A DNA stretch of 64,000 nt, taken from contig CADBJW010000006.1 of NCBI GenBank assembly GCA_902795135.1, positions 1 through 64,000 of the forward strand, in the 5' to 3' direction. Origin of the DNA: an uncultured Eubacteriales bacterium. Lineage in GTDB: Bacteria > Bacillota > Clostridia > Peptostreptococcales > Anaerovoracaceae. Each line of letters starts with the position of its first letter. The first letter of the stretch is position 1. Of this stretch, positions 8,632-18,094 are shown piece by piece. The translations under genes and the position numbers were made by a program. Under the pieces are notes generated by a model. The model searched no databases. It saw only the letters and a list, made by a program, of their open reading frames with translations, and was not told the origin of the DNA.

Positions 8632-11370
8632 TTAGCCCGAAATAATTGTTGCCTGACTACCACCGGTCTTGTTTTTTGTGACCACGATCTGCTTGTCGAT
8701 TTTCTCTTTGAGTTCCGAAACGTGGGAGATGATCCCAACAAGGCGGCTCTTCTCCGCAATTCGTCCCAGGGCGTTCATGGCTAAGGTCAGAGTTTCTTCG
8801 TCCAAGGTACCAAATCCTTCATCCACAAAAAGGGTCTTCATTTCGATGCCGCCGGAGGTGGACTGGATCTCATCGGAAAGGCCCAGTGCCAGTGACAGGG
8901 ATGCCATGAACGATTCCCCGCCTGACAAAGTCTCCACACTTCGCACGCTTCCGTTGTAATGATCGATGACATCCAGCTCCAGTCCGGTCTTGGACTTTTT
9001 ATTTGCGCTTTCTCTGCGCCGGATAAACTCGTATTGATTGTCGCTCATAATCCGGAACCGGACATTGGCTCTATGGAGAATGCGGTCAAAATACGCCATC
9101 TGCACGTAGGTCTCCAGGGTGATTTTTTCCTTCCCGGCTAACGTCCCGTTTGCCGTGTTGGATAAGGTTTCGATCCACTTGCGGTTTTCTTCTTTTTCCT
9201 GGAGCATCTGCCGCTGCAGAGAAATGTTTTCCAGAGCTCTGCTATAAATCGCCATGCGTGTTTTCAATTCCTGCTGCCGTCCGTCCATTTGGCGTTTTTC
9301 ATCCGTCTTCTGTTCCAGCTCTTCCTTCGCTTTTTCCAGATCGATCTGAATCCCATTACGGACGGTGGATTCCAGCCCCTTCTTCTTTCCAATCAGACCG
9401 CTTTCCGCGTTTGTTTTCTCCTCAAACAACTTGCGCGCCGCTTCATAAGCCTGTTCGATTTCGGCATCTTCCTTTTGGAGGGATGTGATCACCTCGTTTA
9501 AGGTATTCAGGTCCTCATACTCCAGTTTGGAGGAACGCTCTTCGGCACTTGTTTCCAGAGAACGCATCTTTTCCTGCAAAACCGCTTGCCGGCGTTCCAT
9601 TTCCCCAATCAATACGGAAGCGCTTTCCATGCTCTCCTTGGTTTTCCCAATTAGCTGTTCCAGTTCCTGAAACCGCTTTAGACTGCTGCGTTCCTGCTTC
9701 AGCTTCTTGTCCGCATTCTGGAATTCCGCCTCGATCTCGCCGCTGCGTTCCTCAATGGAGGCCTTCCAGTCCCCATCCATATCCAAAGCCGACCCGAACA
9801 GATCCGCCGCGTTTTTTTGAAGGGTATCCACCAGCGCATCCTTTTTTGCTTTCAGCTCCCCGGCTTTTGCACTTTTTTTCTGCTGCGTCTCATCGGCTTG
9901 CTGCAGGGACGTTCTTGTTTCTTTCAGCTCTTCTTCCGAAGGCGCGCCTTCCTTCATCGCCGCCGGTGCCGGATGATCCAAAGACCCGCACACCGGACAA
10001 GGAACGCCCGCTTCCAGATCTGCTGCGATAATGCCGGCCTGGGCATCGAGAAAACGCCGATTCATGGATTCGTATTCCACATTCAGCTTCTCGTAAGTGG
10101 ATTGGGCCCTTTGGTACTGGGCCTTTGCTTCCACCCACTGTTTCTCCGTTTCCAAAACCGTTTCCACATCTTTGCGAAGCCCCTTCGCCCGCTCCAGCTT
10201 TTCTCCAAGGCCTTTTATCACGCCTTCCAGTTCGGCTGCCCGGACGCCGGCATCCTTGCGTTCCAGAGCTTCTGCCTCATAGGTCGCCAGTTCCTCCCCA
10301 TACCGGGTTTTATCGGCGGCTGCCTTAGCTGCCTTCGCCTCTGCTTCCGACAACCGCTCCTGAGTCTCTTTCAAAGACATTCGAATCTGGGACAGTTCTT
10401 CATAGGATGGTTTGAGGGATTCCAGTTTTGCGATCTCCCCAGAGATCTCTTTTCTTCTCGGTGCTTTCTGTTCTTCTTCCTGAAGTTCTGTCTTTGCCGT
10501 CTGAATTTCCTCTTGAACCCGAAGGATTTCTTCTTCGATGGTCTGGATCTGGGCTTTTGCTTTCTCTATTTCTTCTGCTTTTCCAGTCATCTGCTGTAAA
10601 GTACCGATGTGCTCGTCCAGTTGATGGATTGTTTCCGACAACTCACCTTCTTCGGTCCGATCCCCTTCCAGCTTTTCCTCAATCCGCTTCACCGCATAGG
10701 AAATGTTCTCCCAGTCCGCTTCATCGGGAAGCACATCCTTGATATACCCGCTGATTTTGCTTTTTACATCGTTATATTGTTTCTCCGCGTCTGACTTTTC
10801 CATTTGCAGACGGGCCTGCAGTTCCTTAAAGATTTCCGTGCCGAACAGCTTGCGGAAGATTCCCATCCGCTCATCGGTTCCGGCTGTCAGAAGCCGCATA
10901 AAATCTCCTTGGGACAGCATTGCGATTTGGGCAAACTGCTCCCGGTCCACACCCAAAAGCTGCCGGATGGCTGCGTCAACTTCGGTTTTTTTCGTAATCG
11001 GACTTTCACCCGGTGCATAGTACTCCGCTTCACCCTGCACGCTGATCATCCCTTCGCCGCGCTTTTTCGCCCGCTCCTGATCCGGCTTTCTGAATATGGT
11101 ATACTCCTTGCCTTTGTGCTCAAAGGTCAGTTTGACGGATGTTTCCAGATCCGGGTCCGCGTACTTTGAACGTAGGGACCTTGGGGTCCGGGTTTTCCCG
11201 CTTGCCTGACCGTACAGAGCAAAGGTGATGGCGTCAAAAATACTGGTTTTCCCGGATCCCGTCACGCCCGTGATCAGATAGATTCCGTTTGTTCCCAGTT
11301 CCTCCAGGGGAAGCTGTACCGTTCCTGCATATGGTCCAAAGGCTGTCATCTCCAACATCAAAGGCCTCAT
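8632..11370 (-). CDS. sbcC: nuclease SbcCD subunit C (SMC-like ATPase)
   Basis: ATPase arm of the SbcCD (Rad50/Mre11-like) nuclease, which opens DNA hairpins and blocked ends. The 912 residues have the expected order. An N-terminal Walker A (GVTGSGKTS) near residue 36 is followed by a long coiled coil. The zinc hook CPVC lies near residue 455, then a second coiled coil. A C-terminal signature LSGGESFMASL and Walker B LFVDEGFGTLDEE finish the protein. Its ATG overlaps the sbcD stop by 4 bp, so the two subunits are coupled. Confidence 0.97.
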   Translation of the reverse strand: MRPLMLEMTAFGPYAGTVQLPLEELGTNGIYLITGVTGSGKTSIFDAITFALYGQASGKTRTPRSLRSKYADPDLETSVKLTFEHKGKEYTIFRKPDQERAKKRGEGMISVQGEAEYYAPGESPITKKTEVDAAIRQLLGVDREQFAQIAMLSQGDFMRLLTAGTDERMGIFRKLFGTEIFKELQARLQMEKSDAEKQYNDVKSKISGYIKDVLPDEADWENISYAVKRIEEKLEGDRTEEGELSETIHQLDEHIGTLQQMTGKAEEIEKAKAQIQTIEEEILRVQEEIQTAKTELQEEEQKAPRRKEISGEIAKLESLKPSYEELSQIRMSLKETQERLSEAEAKAAKAAADKTRYGEELATYEAEALERKDAGVRAAELEGVIKGLGEKLERAKGLRKDVETVLETEKQWVEAKAQYQRAQSTYEKLNVEYESMNRRFLDAQAGIIAADLEAGVPCPVCGSLDHPAPAAMKEGAPSEEELKETRTSLQQADETQQKKSAKAGELKAKKDALVDTLQKNAADLFGSALDMDGDWKASIEERSGEIEAEFQNADKKLKQERSSLKRFQELEQLIGKTKESMESASVLIGEMERRQAVLQEKMRSLETSAEERSSKLEYEDLNTLNEVITSLQKEDAEIEQAYEAARKLFEEKTNAESGLIGKKKGLESTVRNGIQIDLEKAKEELEQKTDEKRQMDGRQQELKTRMAIYSRALENISLQRQMLQEKEENRKWIETLSNTANGTLAGKEKITLETYVQMAYFDRILHRANVRFRIMSDNQYEFIRRRESANKKSKTGLELDVIDHYNGSVRSVETLSGGESFMASLSLALGLSDEIQSTSGGIEMKTLFVDEGFGTLDEETLTLAMNALGRIAEKSRLVGIISHVSELKEKIDKQIVVTKNKTGGSQATIISG

Positions 11371-12545
11371 ATCATTTCCTCCTTTATTTCTTCGATCAGC
11401 TTCTTGACCAGATCTGTCTGTTTTTCGTTCATAGACATGTTGTTTTGCATCTCAAAAAGCTCACGGAACAGATCCATTTCCGACCTCTGCTCCAGTTCGG
11501 CTCCATGGCTCAGATCCTGTTCCTGGCGGGTCCGTTTATTGTCGTAGCGCATGGACATCATGTTTGGATAACAGAGTTTCAGCCGGCCGACTGCATCCGG
11601 AACATCGTCCTCATCCAGCAACGTGATTCTCGTATAGGCTTCCCGATCCGTCTGTGTGAGGAAATCATCACCGGTTACCTGCTCGAAGGTTCCGCAGATA
11701 TCGATCCATTCATGCAAAGGCTTCAAAGGCACCTCCCGGATCGTCGCAGTCCGGTCTTCTCCGATTTCAACTACCGTAACGGATTTTTTCTGGTTGACTT
11801 CCGAAAAGGAGTACTTTAACGGCGATCCGCAGTAACGGATCTGTGCACGTTCCCCCAGTGTCTGTGGCCCATGCAAATGCCCCAGTGCCACATAGTCAAA
11901 CCCATCAAAAACGTCCCCATCAATATTATCCAGGCCTCCGACCATCACTTCTTCGGACTCGGACCGTTTCGCGCCGGTCACAAACTGGTGGGACACAAGA
12001 ATGTTTCTCCGGTCCGGATCCACATCCAGCGCGGCGATTGCAGCGGCCATTGCTTTTGTATACGTATCGATTCCGGCGGCTTCCTCCTCGGTGATTTTAC
12101 CTGCTGCAAGGAGGGCGTGCCGCAAGGTCGCCGGCTTCAGAAACGGCAGCAGATACAGATCGATTTTGCCGTGCTCGTCCTCCAGCTCATAGACCGCCTT
12201 ACCCTCAAAGGTCTGCTTTCCCAACGCCTGTGCCATATGGATGCCGCTTTGTTCCATGAGCCTGCTGCCAAAGGACAGCCGCTCCGCCGAATCGTGATTG
12301 CCGCTAATGATGTACACTTGATGTCCTGCATCCGACAAACGGCACAGAAATCCTTCAAAGATTTCCAGGGCCTCCGTAGAAGGAATGCTTCTGTCGTAGA
12401 CGTCCCCCGCAATGAGAACCATCTGCGGTTGTTCCCGTTCTGCGATATCCAAAATCTGCTCCAGAATGAATTTCTGGTCCTCGATCATGCTGTATTCGTT
12501 GATTCGTTTGCCAAGATGCAAATCGGAAATGTGAATGAATTTCAT
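11367..12545 (-). CDS. sbcD: nuclease SbcCD subunit D
   Basis: Mre11-like metallophosphoesterase that supplies the exo- and endonuclease activity of SbcCD. All phosphodiesterase motifs are present: DLHLGK at the N-terminus, GDVYDR near 47, GNHDS near 83, VSHQF near 185 and GHLHGPQ near 223. The length of 392 residues is normal. It overlaps sbcC by 4 bp and starts 15 nt after the AraC-type regulator stop, so that regulator may share the transcript. Confidence 0.97.
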   Translation of the reverse strand: MKFIHISDLHLGKRINEYSMIEDQKFILEQILDIAEREQPQMVLIAGDVYDRSIPSTEALEIFEGFLCRLSDAGHQVYIISGNHDSAERLSFGSRLMEQSGIHMAQALGKQTFEGKAVYELEDEHGKIDLYLLPFLKPATLRHALLAAGKITEEEAAGIDTYTKAMAAAIAALDVDPDRRNILVSHQFVTGAKRSESEEVMVGGLDNIDGDVFDGFDYVALGHLHGPQTLGERAQIRYCGSPLKYSFSEVNQKKSVTVVEIGEDRTATIREVPLKPLHEWIDICGTFEQVTGDDFLTQTDREAYTRITLLDEDDVPDAVGRLKLCYPNMMSMRYDNKRTRQEQDLSHGAELEQRSEMDLFRELFEMQNNMSMNEKQTDLVKKLIEEIKEEMI

Positions 12546-12560
12546 GAGTCTTTCCCCCTT

Positions 12561-13526
12561 TTAATACGCATCCAGATACCGGTCGATCAATGGTTCCGTG
12601 ATTTCGTCACTGACCCGTTCGGATACGATTCGGTTTCCCGTTTGAACGTCCCATTTTACCTCCCGACGGAATTCGGTCGGCGTCATTTTATGCCAACGTT
12701 TGAAGTGGCGCGCCAGTTCTTTCCGGTCGCAAAAGCCGCATTCCTCCGCAATCTGATCCACAGTCAGTTCCGTGGAAGAAAGGAGTTTTGATGCCTCATA
12801 AGACCGGGTCAGGGAGACCAGTTTCGAATAGGTCAACCCCAGTTTTTTGCAGATTTCCCGTGACAGGAAGGATTCGCTGACTTTTTCCCAGCGAGCCAGA
12901 TCCTTAAGCTGAAGTTTTTCGTTATAATGCGCTTCCACATAATCTACGATCCGATAGATCCGTTCGTTGTATTGCCGGATTCCGCTGGTTGTAAACTCCC
13001 GGTCCGTTCCGTGAAGGTGGAAAAAGTTCGCAGTTCCCTTATTGTCGGAATAAAAGATATAGTCGGTGAAATGTTCCGACATAAATTGGATCAGCTCACG
13101 GGTATATTGCTCGATCAGGGAAGACCCACAAGCGCCCCGATACTCACTGGCAATCCGTGCAATCAGAAACCGGAGATACTTGACGTCCGATGTGGTTCCC
13201 GACTGGGTGTCGATGGTGTCACTGATGAAGTACCTCCTGCGCAGATCACTGAAAAACCGTTCGTAATAATTGCAGTCTATGTGAATGGAAAGAACGATGT
13301 TGTCCGAGCCGGAAATCATGTGGTCGTAGGGCGGGTTAAAAACATGCACCGCCCCTTCCGTAAGTTCATATTCCGAGGAATAATCCCAAACCTGCACCTT
13401 TCCCTTTAACACGCAAATCACTTCAAAGTCATCCCAGTGTTTATGAAAAGGATGTTTGATAACATTCTCCGCTTTCACGCGAACATGTGCCGGTGATTTG
13501 TATCCTATCATTTCGTTATGATCCAT
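12561..13526 (-). CDS. AraC-family transcriptional regulator
   Basis: A 321-residue regulator. The N-terminal half is a cupin-like ligand domain (HPFHKHWDDFEVICVLKG near residue 25). The C-terminal half has two helix-turn-helix motifs (residues 195-295), including the family hallmark TVDQIAEECGFCDRKELARHFKRWHKMTPTEFR. AGAGGC precedes the ATG. It is divergent from a DMT-family transporter, with 119 bp between the two starts, so that transporter is the likely target. The ligand is unknown. Confidence 0.9.
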   Translation of the reverse strand: MDHNEMIGYKSPAHVRVKAENVIKHPFHKHWDDFEVICVLKGKVQVWDYSSEYELTEGAVHVFNPPYDHMISGSDNIVLSIHIDCNYYERFFSDLRRRYFISDTIDTQSGTTSDVKYLRFLIARIASEYRGACGSSLIEQYTRELIQFMSEHFTDYIFYSDNKGTANFFHLHGTDREFTTSGIRQYNERIYRIVDYVEAHYNEKLQLKDLARWEKVSESFLSREICKKLGLTYSKLVSLTRSYEASKLLSSTELTVDQIAEECGFCDRKELARHFKRWHKMTPTEFRREVKWDVQTGNRIVSERVSDEITEPLIDRYLDAY

Positions 13527-13573
13527 GTTTTGCCTCTGTTGTTCATAATCGACCTCTTATATGTTCAAATATA

Positions 13574-13587
13574 CCCTCTATTGAGGG
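13574..13587. promoter_or_regulatory. possible operator between divergent genes
   Basis: An inverted repeat CCCTC-tatt-GAGGG lies in the middle of the AraC-type/DMT intergenic region. It has no U-tract, so it is not a terminator. It could be a regulator binding site, but nothing here proves that. Confidence 0.3.
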
Positions 13588-13645
13588 CAAATACAATGAC
13601 TTATCTGATAATTTTTTTATTTATAGTATTAATAGGAGGATCAAA

Positions 13646-14551
13646 ATGACAAAGGGCGCAAACTCGGGAAAATTGAAATACCATTTGATGATGATCTTTC
13701 TGGTCCTGGTATGGGGACTGGAATTATCTGTTGCCAAAGACGCATTGGATCACGTGGATACCTTCCTGATTCTGAACTGCAAGTACCTTCTCGGGGCTCT
13801 GCTGATTGCAATCGTCACTGCAAAGACAACGGGCATCCGTTTGCCAAAGCTCAAAGATGTTCCCCTTCTCATTGCCTCCACCCTTGTGGGACACATTCTC
13901 TATTTCTGGTGTGAATACAGTGCACTGGCTACGGTTCCGGTGGCGAACATTACCATCGTTTTAGGGTTTTTGCCGATTGCTTCCATCCTCATTGAAAAAG
14001 TACTGTTCCACAGGAAGACAAGCGTCAAACTCATTTTGTTTATGGTATGTTTGATTGTTGGGATTTTTCTTGTCATCGGTTCGGATTTTTCTTCCCTTCG
14101 CGGGGGATTCGCCTACGGCTATCTCTTTTGCGTAGGCGCCATGCTTTGTTGGCTGGCCTTCCTGTTTCTCACCGAAGCCGCAACCAATAAATACGGTGCG
14201 ATTCAGATCGCTTTGTATCAAACGATCCTCGCCTGGATCATAACGACTCCGATTGCGTTCCCTCATTTCTCGGATATTCCGAATCTGCCTCCATTGATTA
14301 TTTTTGAACTTCTCTATTTAGGCCTGATCAGTGAAGGGCTCTGTTTCCTGATTGAAGTCCATGGCCTTGAAAAGCTGGGACCGACTGTTTCTGCAGTTTA
14401 CACGAATTTCCTTCCGGTCACATCTGCCTTCTTTGGCTACCTGTTGCTGCATCAGAATCTGGTACTGCTGCAATGTGTTGGCGGCGTCGTTGTAATTCTA
14501 TCCGGATACCTTGTCATCCGTGAAAAGGATCGTATCGATCGACTGTCCTAA
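13646..14551 (+). CDS. EamA/DMT-family transporter
   Basis: A 301-residue membrane protein with ten hydrophobic segments in two EamA repeats, the drug/metabolite exporter fold. The start at 13646 (MTKGANSGKLKY) was chosen over an in-frame start further upstream because AGGAGGA lies 6 nt before it. The upstream start would also run through the divergent regulator's start. The opening helix carries the family pattern LVWGLELSVAKDAL. It is divergent from the AraC-type regulator. The substrate is unknown; amino acid or drug export are usual roles. Confidence 0.88.
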   Translation: MTKGANSGKLKYHLMMIFLVLVWGLELSVAKDALDHVDTFLILNCKYLLGALLIAIVTAKTTGIRLPKLKDVPLLIASTLVGHILYFWCEYSALATVPVANITIVLGFLPIASILIEKVLFHRKTSVKLILFMVCLIVGIFLVIGSDFSSLRGGFAYGYLFCVGAMLCWLAFLFLTEAATNKYGAIQIALYQTILAWIITTPIAFPHFSDIPNLPPLIIFELLYLGLISEGLCFLIEVHGLEKLGPTVSAVYTNFLPVTSAFFGYLLLHQNLVLLQCVGGVVVILSGYLVIREKDRIDRLS

Positions 14552-14592
14552 TCCATCGACACTCACGGTTTCACCCACTCCATTCCTGCGAA

Positions 14593-14621
14593 TTGTATTT
14601 ATTCTGTTTTTATGCTATAAT
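14593..14621 (+). promoter_or_regulatory. promoter of the citrate synthase gene
   Basis: TTGTAT (14593-14598) and a perfect TATAAT (14616-14621) are separated by 17 nt, 48 nt upstream of the citrate synthase ATG. Confidence 0.65.
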
Positions 14622-14668
14622 TTTTTATGACTTTAAAAGGATAAAATAGAGAATGGAGATTAAAGTAT

Positions 14669-16090
14669 ATGTTTGAACGAGTGAAAAGAAAGCATTTTGC
14701 GAAAAAAGAAGAAAAGCGGACCCACGACAAGTCCGATGTCTTTTTCAGCAACGGCGAAAAGATTCTGAAAAAGAAGAATAAAATCGACAATGAATTATAT
14801 ATTAGAAATGACGTAAAACGGGGTTTGCGAAATGCAAACGGCACTGGCGTTGTCGTTGGTCTGACCCACATTGGCGAAATTCTGGGATACGAATTCGATG
14901 AAAAAGGAAACAAGATTCCTTCTGAAGGCAAGCTGTTTTACCGCGGTTACAACATCGAGGATCTGGTGAATGCAGCGCTGGCCGAAGATCGTTTCGGCTT
15001 TGAAGAAACGACTTTCCTGCTTCTCATGGGTTCCCTTCCATCTAAAAAAGAGCTGGAAACCTTTACTGATATCATCAGCCAGCACCGAGACCTGCCCATG
15101 GGCTTTGCCAGAGACATGATCCTTACGGCCCCGTCAAAAAACATTATGAACAAACTGGCCCGTAGCGTTCTGGCTCTCTACAGTTATGATGATAATCCGG
15201 ATGATACATCTGTGGCAAATGTGCTCCGTCAATCCATGACATTGATCGGCTACTTCCCTGCCATCATTTCCTATGCGTATCAGGCAAAAAGCTCTTATTA
15301 TGATAACAAGAGTCTGCATCTGCATCCGCCGATTCCTGAGCTCAGTACATCGGAAAACATTCTCCGGATGCTCCGTCCTATGGGCGAATATACGGATTTG
15401 GAAGCAAAGCTTCTGGATATCAGCATGATGCTCCATGCAGAACACGGCGGCGGAAACAATTCCACCTTTACGACCCACTTGATTTCCTCAACGGGTACGG
15501 ACACCTATTCGGCCATTGCCGCTGCAGTAGGTTCTCTCAAAGGTCCGCGTCATGGAGGCGCCAATATTGCGGTCATCAATATGATGACCGACATCAAAAG
15601 CCACGTTCATGATTTAGGCAAAACCTCCGTCCTCGACGATTACCTTGTCAAGATCCTAAAGGGCGAAGCCAATGACAAGACCGGTCTCATTTACGGAATG
15701 GGCCATGCCATTTACACGAAATCCGATCCGCGTGCTAAGATCCTGAAGTCCATGGCAAAGAAACTAGCCGAGGACAAAGGTCTGTTGGACGACTTTCTCC
15801 TCTGCGATTACATTGAACGCCGGGCTCCTTCATTGTACGCAGAAGTACATGGCAAAGAAACCCTCATGCCCGCCAATGTGGACCTTTATTCCGGCTTTGT
15901 CTATGACGCACTGGACATTCCGACGGACGTTGCGACGCCTTTGTTTGCGACAGCAAGGCTTTCGGGCTGGTGCGCCCACCGCATCGAAGAGATCGTTGCC
16001 GGCGGCAAGCTCATGCGCCCTGCATTCAACAGCGTCCAGGATCACATGGATTATATCCCGTTAAAGGAACGGAAGACCTCCTACCTCTAA
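14669..16090 (+). CDS. gltA: citrate synthase
   Basis: Condenses acetyl-CoA and oxaloacetate to citrate. Catalytic and binding segments are visible: HAEHGGGNNSTFT near residue 253, GPRHGGAN near residue 292, GMGHAIYTKSDPRA near residue 349 and the aspartate-containing NVDLYSGFVYDAL near residue 405. The 473-residue protein carries an N-terminal extension of about 50 residues that is very lysine- and arginine-rich (MFERVKRKHFAKKEEKR). The enzyme proper begins near RNDVKRGLRNANGTGV. No other citric acid cycle gene is nearby. In anaerobes the enzyme usually feeds 2-oxoglutarate and glutamate synthesis. Confidence 0.95.
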   Translation: MFERVKRKHFAKKEEKRTHDKSDVFFSNGEKILKKKNKIDNELYIRNDVKRGLRNANGTGVVVGLTHIGEILGYEFDEKGNKIPSEGKLFYRGYNIEDLVNAALAEDRFGFEETTFLLLMGSLPSKKELETFTDIISQHRDLPMGFARDMILTAPSKNIMNKLARSVLALYSYDDNPDDTSVANVLRQSMTLIGYFPAIISYAYQAKSSYYDNKSLHLHPPIPELSTSENILRMLRPMGEYTDLEAKLLDISMMLHAEHGGGNNSTFTTHLISSTGTDTYSAIAAAVGSLKGPRHGGANIAVINMMTDIKSHVHDLGKTSVLDDYLVKILKGEANDKTGLIYGMGHAIYTKSDPRAKILKSMAKKLAEDKGLLDDFLLCDYIERRAPSLYAEVHGKETLMPANVDLYSGFVYDALDIPTDVATPLFATARLSGWCAHRIEEIVAGGKLMRPAFNSVQDHMDYIPLKERKTSYL

Positions 16091-16113
16091 TGTGCTATTT
16101 TACAGACAAGTTC

Positions 16114-16139
16114 AAAAGGCTGCCCGCGCAGCCTTTTTT
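16114..16139 (+). terminator. bidirectional terminator
   Basis: AAAAGGCTGC / GCAGCCTTTT with a CCGC loop, flanked by A and T runs. It serves citrate synthase on the plus strand and can serve the convergent BMP-family gene on the minus strand. Confidence 0.85.
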
Positions 16140-16144
16140 GATTT

Positions 16145-17239
16145 TCAGTATTTCAATTCGATGTCTTCCAGCTCCAGATCCTCAAAGCTTTTGATGTTGT
16201 CAACTTTGATCCGGATCTTCCCGCTTTTGATCTGGTCAACCAACGCTTCGTACTCGGATACATCAAATTCCTTTAACCTGCTGTTTGTGTAATCCAGCAG
16301 GACACCATCTTCTGCAACACCGTAGTTCATGACCTCTCCGCCCGGGAATTCGTCATCGGTGTATTTCTGCAGTACATCCTTAAGGGCTTTATCAATATTC
16401 TCCACGGAGGAAATGACGACGGTATCGGATACTTCGCCCTTGTCCGTAATGCCGCCAATCACCTTTCCGTCCAGTAACTCTGCCTGCTCGATTACATCGT
16501 CTTCAATCTTATCGCCGCAGACAAAGATAATCGAGATCTCTTTCTTGTACCATTCTTCCGCCTTTGCAGAAGCGGCTTCTCTGGCACCGGACTCTTCCAG
16601 CGCAACGCAGTTTACAACCACGTCGGATTCCGTTTCGATTTCCTGGGCTGCCCGATTGGCACCTTTCGCAAATCCATACTGGAACCGGAGCATTTGCTGA
16701 TCCTTACCCTGGACAATGCTTCCGATGTTGTCATAGCCCTCTCGGACCGCGGCGTAACCGGCCATGAATCCTGCCTGTTCCGTAGCGAAGGTAATGGCAG
16801 TCGTATTTTCACCGACCATAATATCGCCATTTTCAGCCCGGTACGGATCGGCATTGATGGTCACAAACCGGATATCCTTGTAATCGTCCTGGATCTTGTA
16901 AATGACATCGGCGATCGCATTGTTATCGACAATGACGATTTTTGCGCCTTTGCTGACCGCCGTATCAAGCACTTCCCGAACGGCGTTTCCCTTGGCCTGG
17001 GTTGCTTTATAATATTTATGGGATAAGCCTTTGGATGAGGCAAAATCGACCACCGCATTCCAAACTACCTCACTGGTCCCCCGGTCGTTAATCAGGCCGT
17101 CGTCCGTAATGAACGCGATTTCATAATCGATCATTTCTTCAGGCTGTTCGGCTTCTTCATCCTGGCATCCGGTAAAAATGACCATGGCAACGGCCAAGGT
17201 GATCACCGCAAACGTTATCAAAAAACCCTTACATTTCAT
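16145..17239 (-). CDS. BMP-family substrate-binding lipoprotein
   Basis: A 364-residue protein with an N-terminal signal and lipobox ending FTGC (Cys near residue 25). It is therefore tethered outside the membrane. The mature part resembles the basic membrane protein/PnrA family: ITDDGLINDRGTSEVVWNAV and the ATEQAGFMAGYAA segment are typical. In this family such proteins bind nucleosides for ABC uptake. No permease or ATPase gene is next to it, so it either works with a remote transporter or as a sensor. The convergent terminator lies directly after its stop. Confidence 0.88.
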   Translation of the reverse strand: MKCKGFLITFAVITLAVAMVIFTGCQDEEAEQPEEMIDYEIAFITDDGLINDRGTSEVVWNAVVDFASSKGLSHKYYKATQAKGNAVREVLDTAVSKGAKIVIVDNNAIADVIYKIQDDYKDIRFVTINADPYRAENGDIMVGENTTAITFATEQAGFMAGYAAVREGYDNIGSIVQGKDQQMLRFQYGFAKGANRAAQEIETESDVVVNCVALEESGAREAASAKAEEWYKKEISIIFVCGDKIEDDVIEQAELLDGKVIGGITDKGEVSDTVVISSVENIDKALKDVLQKYTDDEFPGGEVMNYGVAEDGVLLDYTNSRLKEFDVSEYEALVDQIKSGKIRIKVDNIKSFEDLELEDIELKY

Positions 17240-17290
17240 CTCTATACACTTCCTTCATTCTTGCTCTGCGCATCAGTTCCGCTTCAATGA

Positions 17291-18094
17291 TCAGTACAAC
17301 TGCGGCCTTCTGTGCTTCAAAAGCGGCAGCTGCTGTCTGATGTTTTCCACTTTTTCTAAATCAATATCCCCATATAGTATACATTCTTTTTCATCGGCAT
17401 GGGCAACGAATTCCGACCACGGGTCTACAATACAGGAGTTGCCATAAGCCTTAAAGATTCCGTAGTCATCCTGCGCCGGCGCGTTGGCGGCGAAATAGAC
17501 CTGGTTATCCATGGCTCTGGACCGCATGAGAAGATCCCAGTGTACCGGACCAGTTGTCGTGTTAAATGCTGCCGGAAGAACGATCAGTTTGGCACCTTCC
17601 AGCGCCATCTTCCGGAACCACTCTGGAAACCGGACGTCATAACAAATGGCAACGCCAACCTTACAGAATTCCGTATCAATGACCGTCAGACGATCTCCGG
17701 CCGTCAACGTATCCGATTCCATAAACCGGAATTTTCCTTCCACATCGATGTCAAACAAGTGCACTTTGCGGTGTTTTCCTATGATTTGTCCGTCCTTACC
17801 GAAGCAAAAGGCCGTGTTATAGACCTTGCCTTCCTCCAGCTCCGGAATCGTCCCGCCGATCAGATAGATTCCAAGCTCCTTGGCCAGCTCCGACATCATC
17901 CCAACGGATTCGCCCTCTTCCGGTTCCGCAAAATCCCTGAAATAATCGTTGGAGTACGGGCAGTTCCACATCTCTGGAAGAGAGATGATTTTCGCACCGC
18001 TCTCTGCTGCCTCGCGGATGCACGCGGAAGCTTTTGCGCGGTTCTGCTCTTTATCGGCAGAAACCTTCATCTGACATAATGCTATTTTGAACAT
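17291..18094 (-). CDS. carbon-nitrogen hydrolase (nitrilase superfamily, omega-amidase-like)
   Basis: A 267-residue enzyme of the nitrilase superfamily, closest in style to Nit2/omega-amidases that hydrolyse alpha-keto amides. The Glu-Lys-Cys triad is visible in SLPEMWNCPY, KHRKVHLFD and VGVAICYDVRFPE. The start at 18094 (MFKIALCQMKV) has GGAGGT 6 nt upstream. A longer reading runs through the end of the Nudix gene and lacks family similarity. It overlaps the Nudix gene by 13 bp, so the two are co-translated. The exact substrate is not certain. Confidence 0.9.
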   Translation of the reverse strand: MFKIALCQMKVSADKEQNRAKASACIREAAESGAKIISLPEMWNCPYSNDYFRDFAEPEEGESVGMMSELAKELGIYLIGGTIPELEEGKVYNTAFCFGKDGQIIGKHRKVHLFDIDVEGKFRFMESDTLTAGDRLTVIDTEFCKVGVAICYDVRFPEWFRKMALEGAKLIVLPAAFNTTTGPVHWDLLMRSRAMDNQVYFAANAPAQDDYGIFKAYGNSCIVDPWSEFVAHADEKECILYGDIDLEKVENIRQQLPLLKHRRPQLY

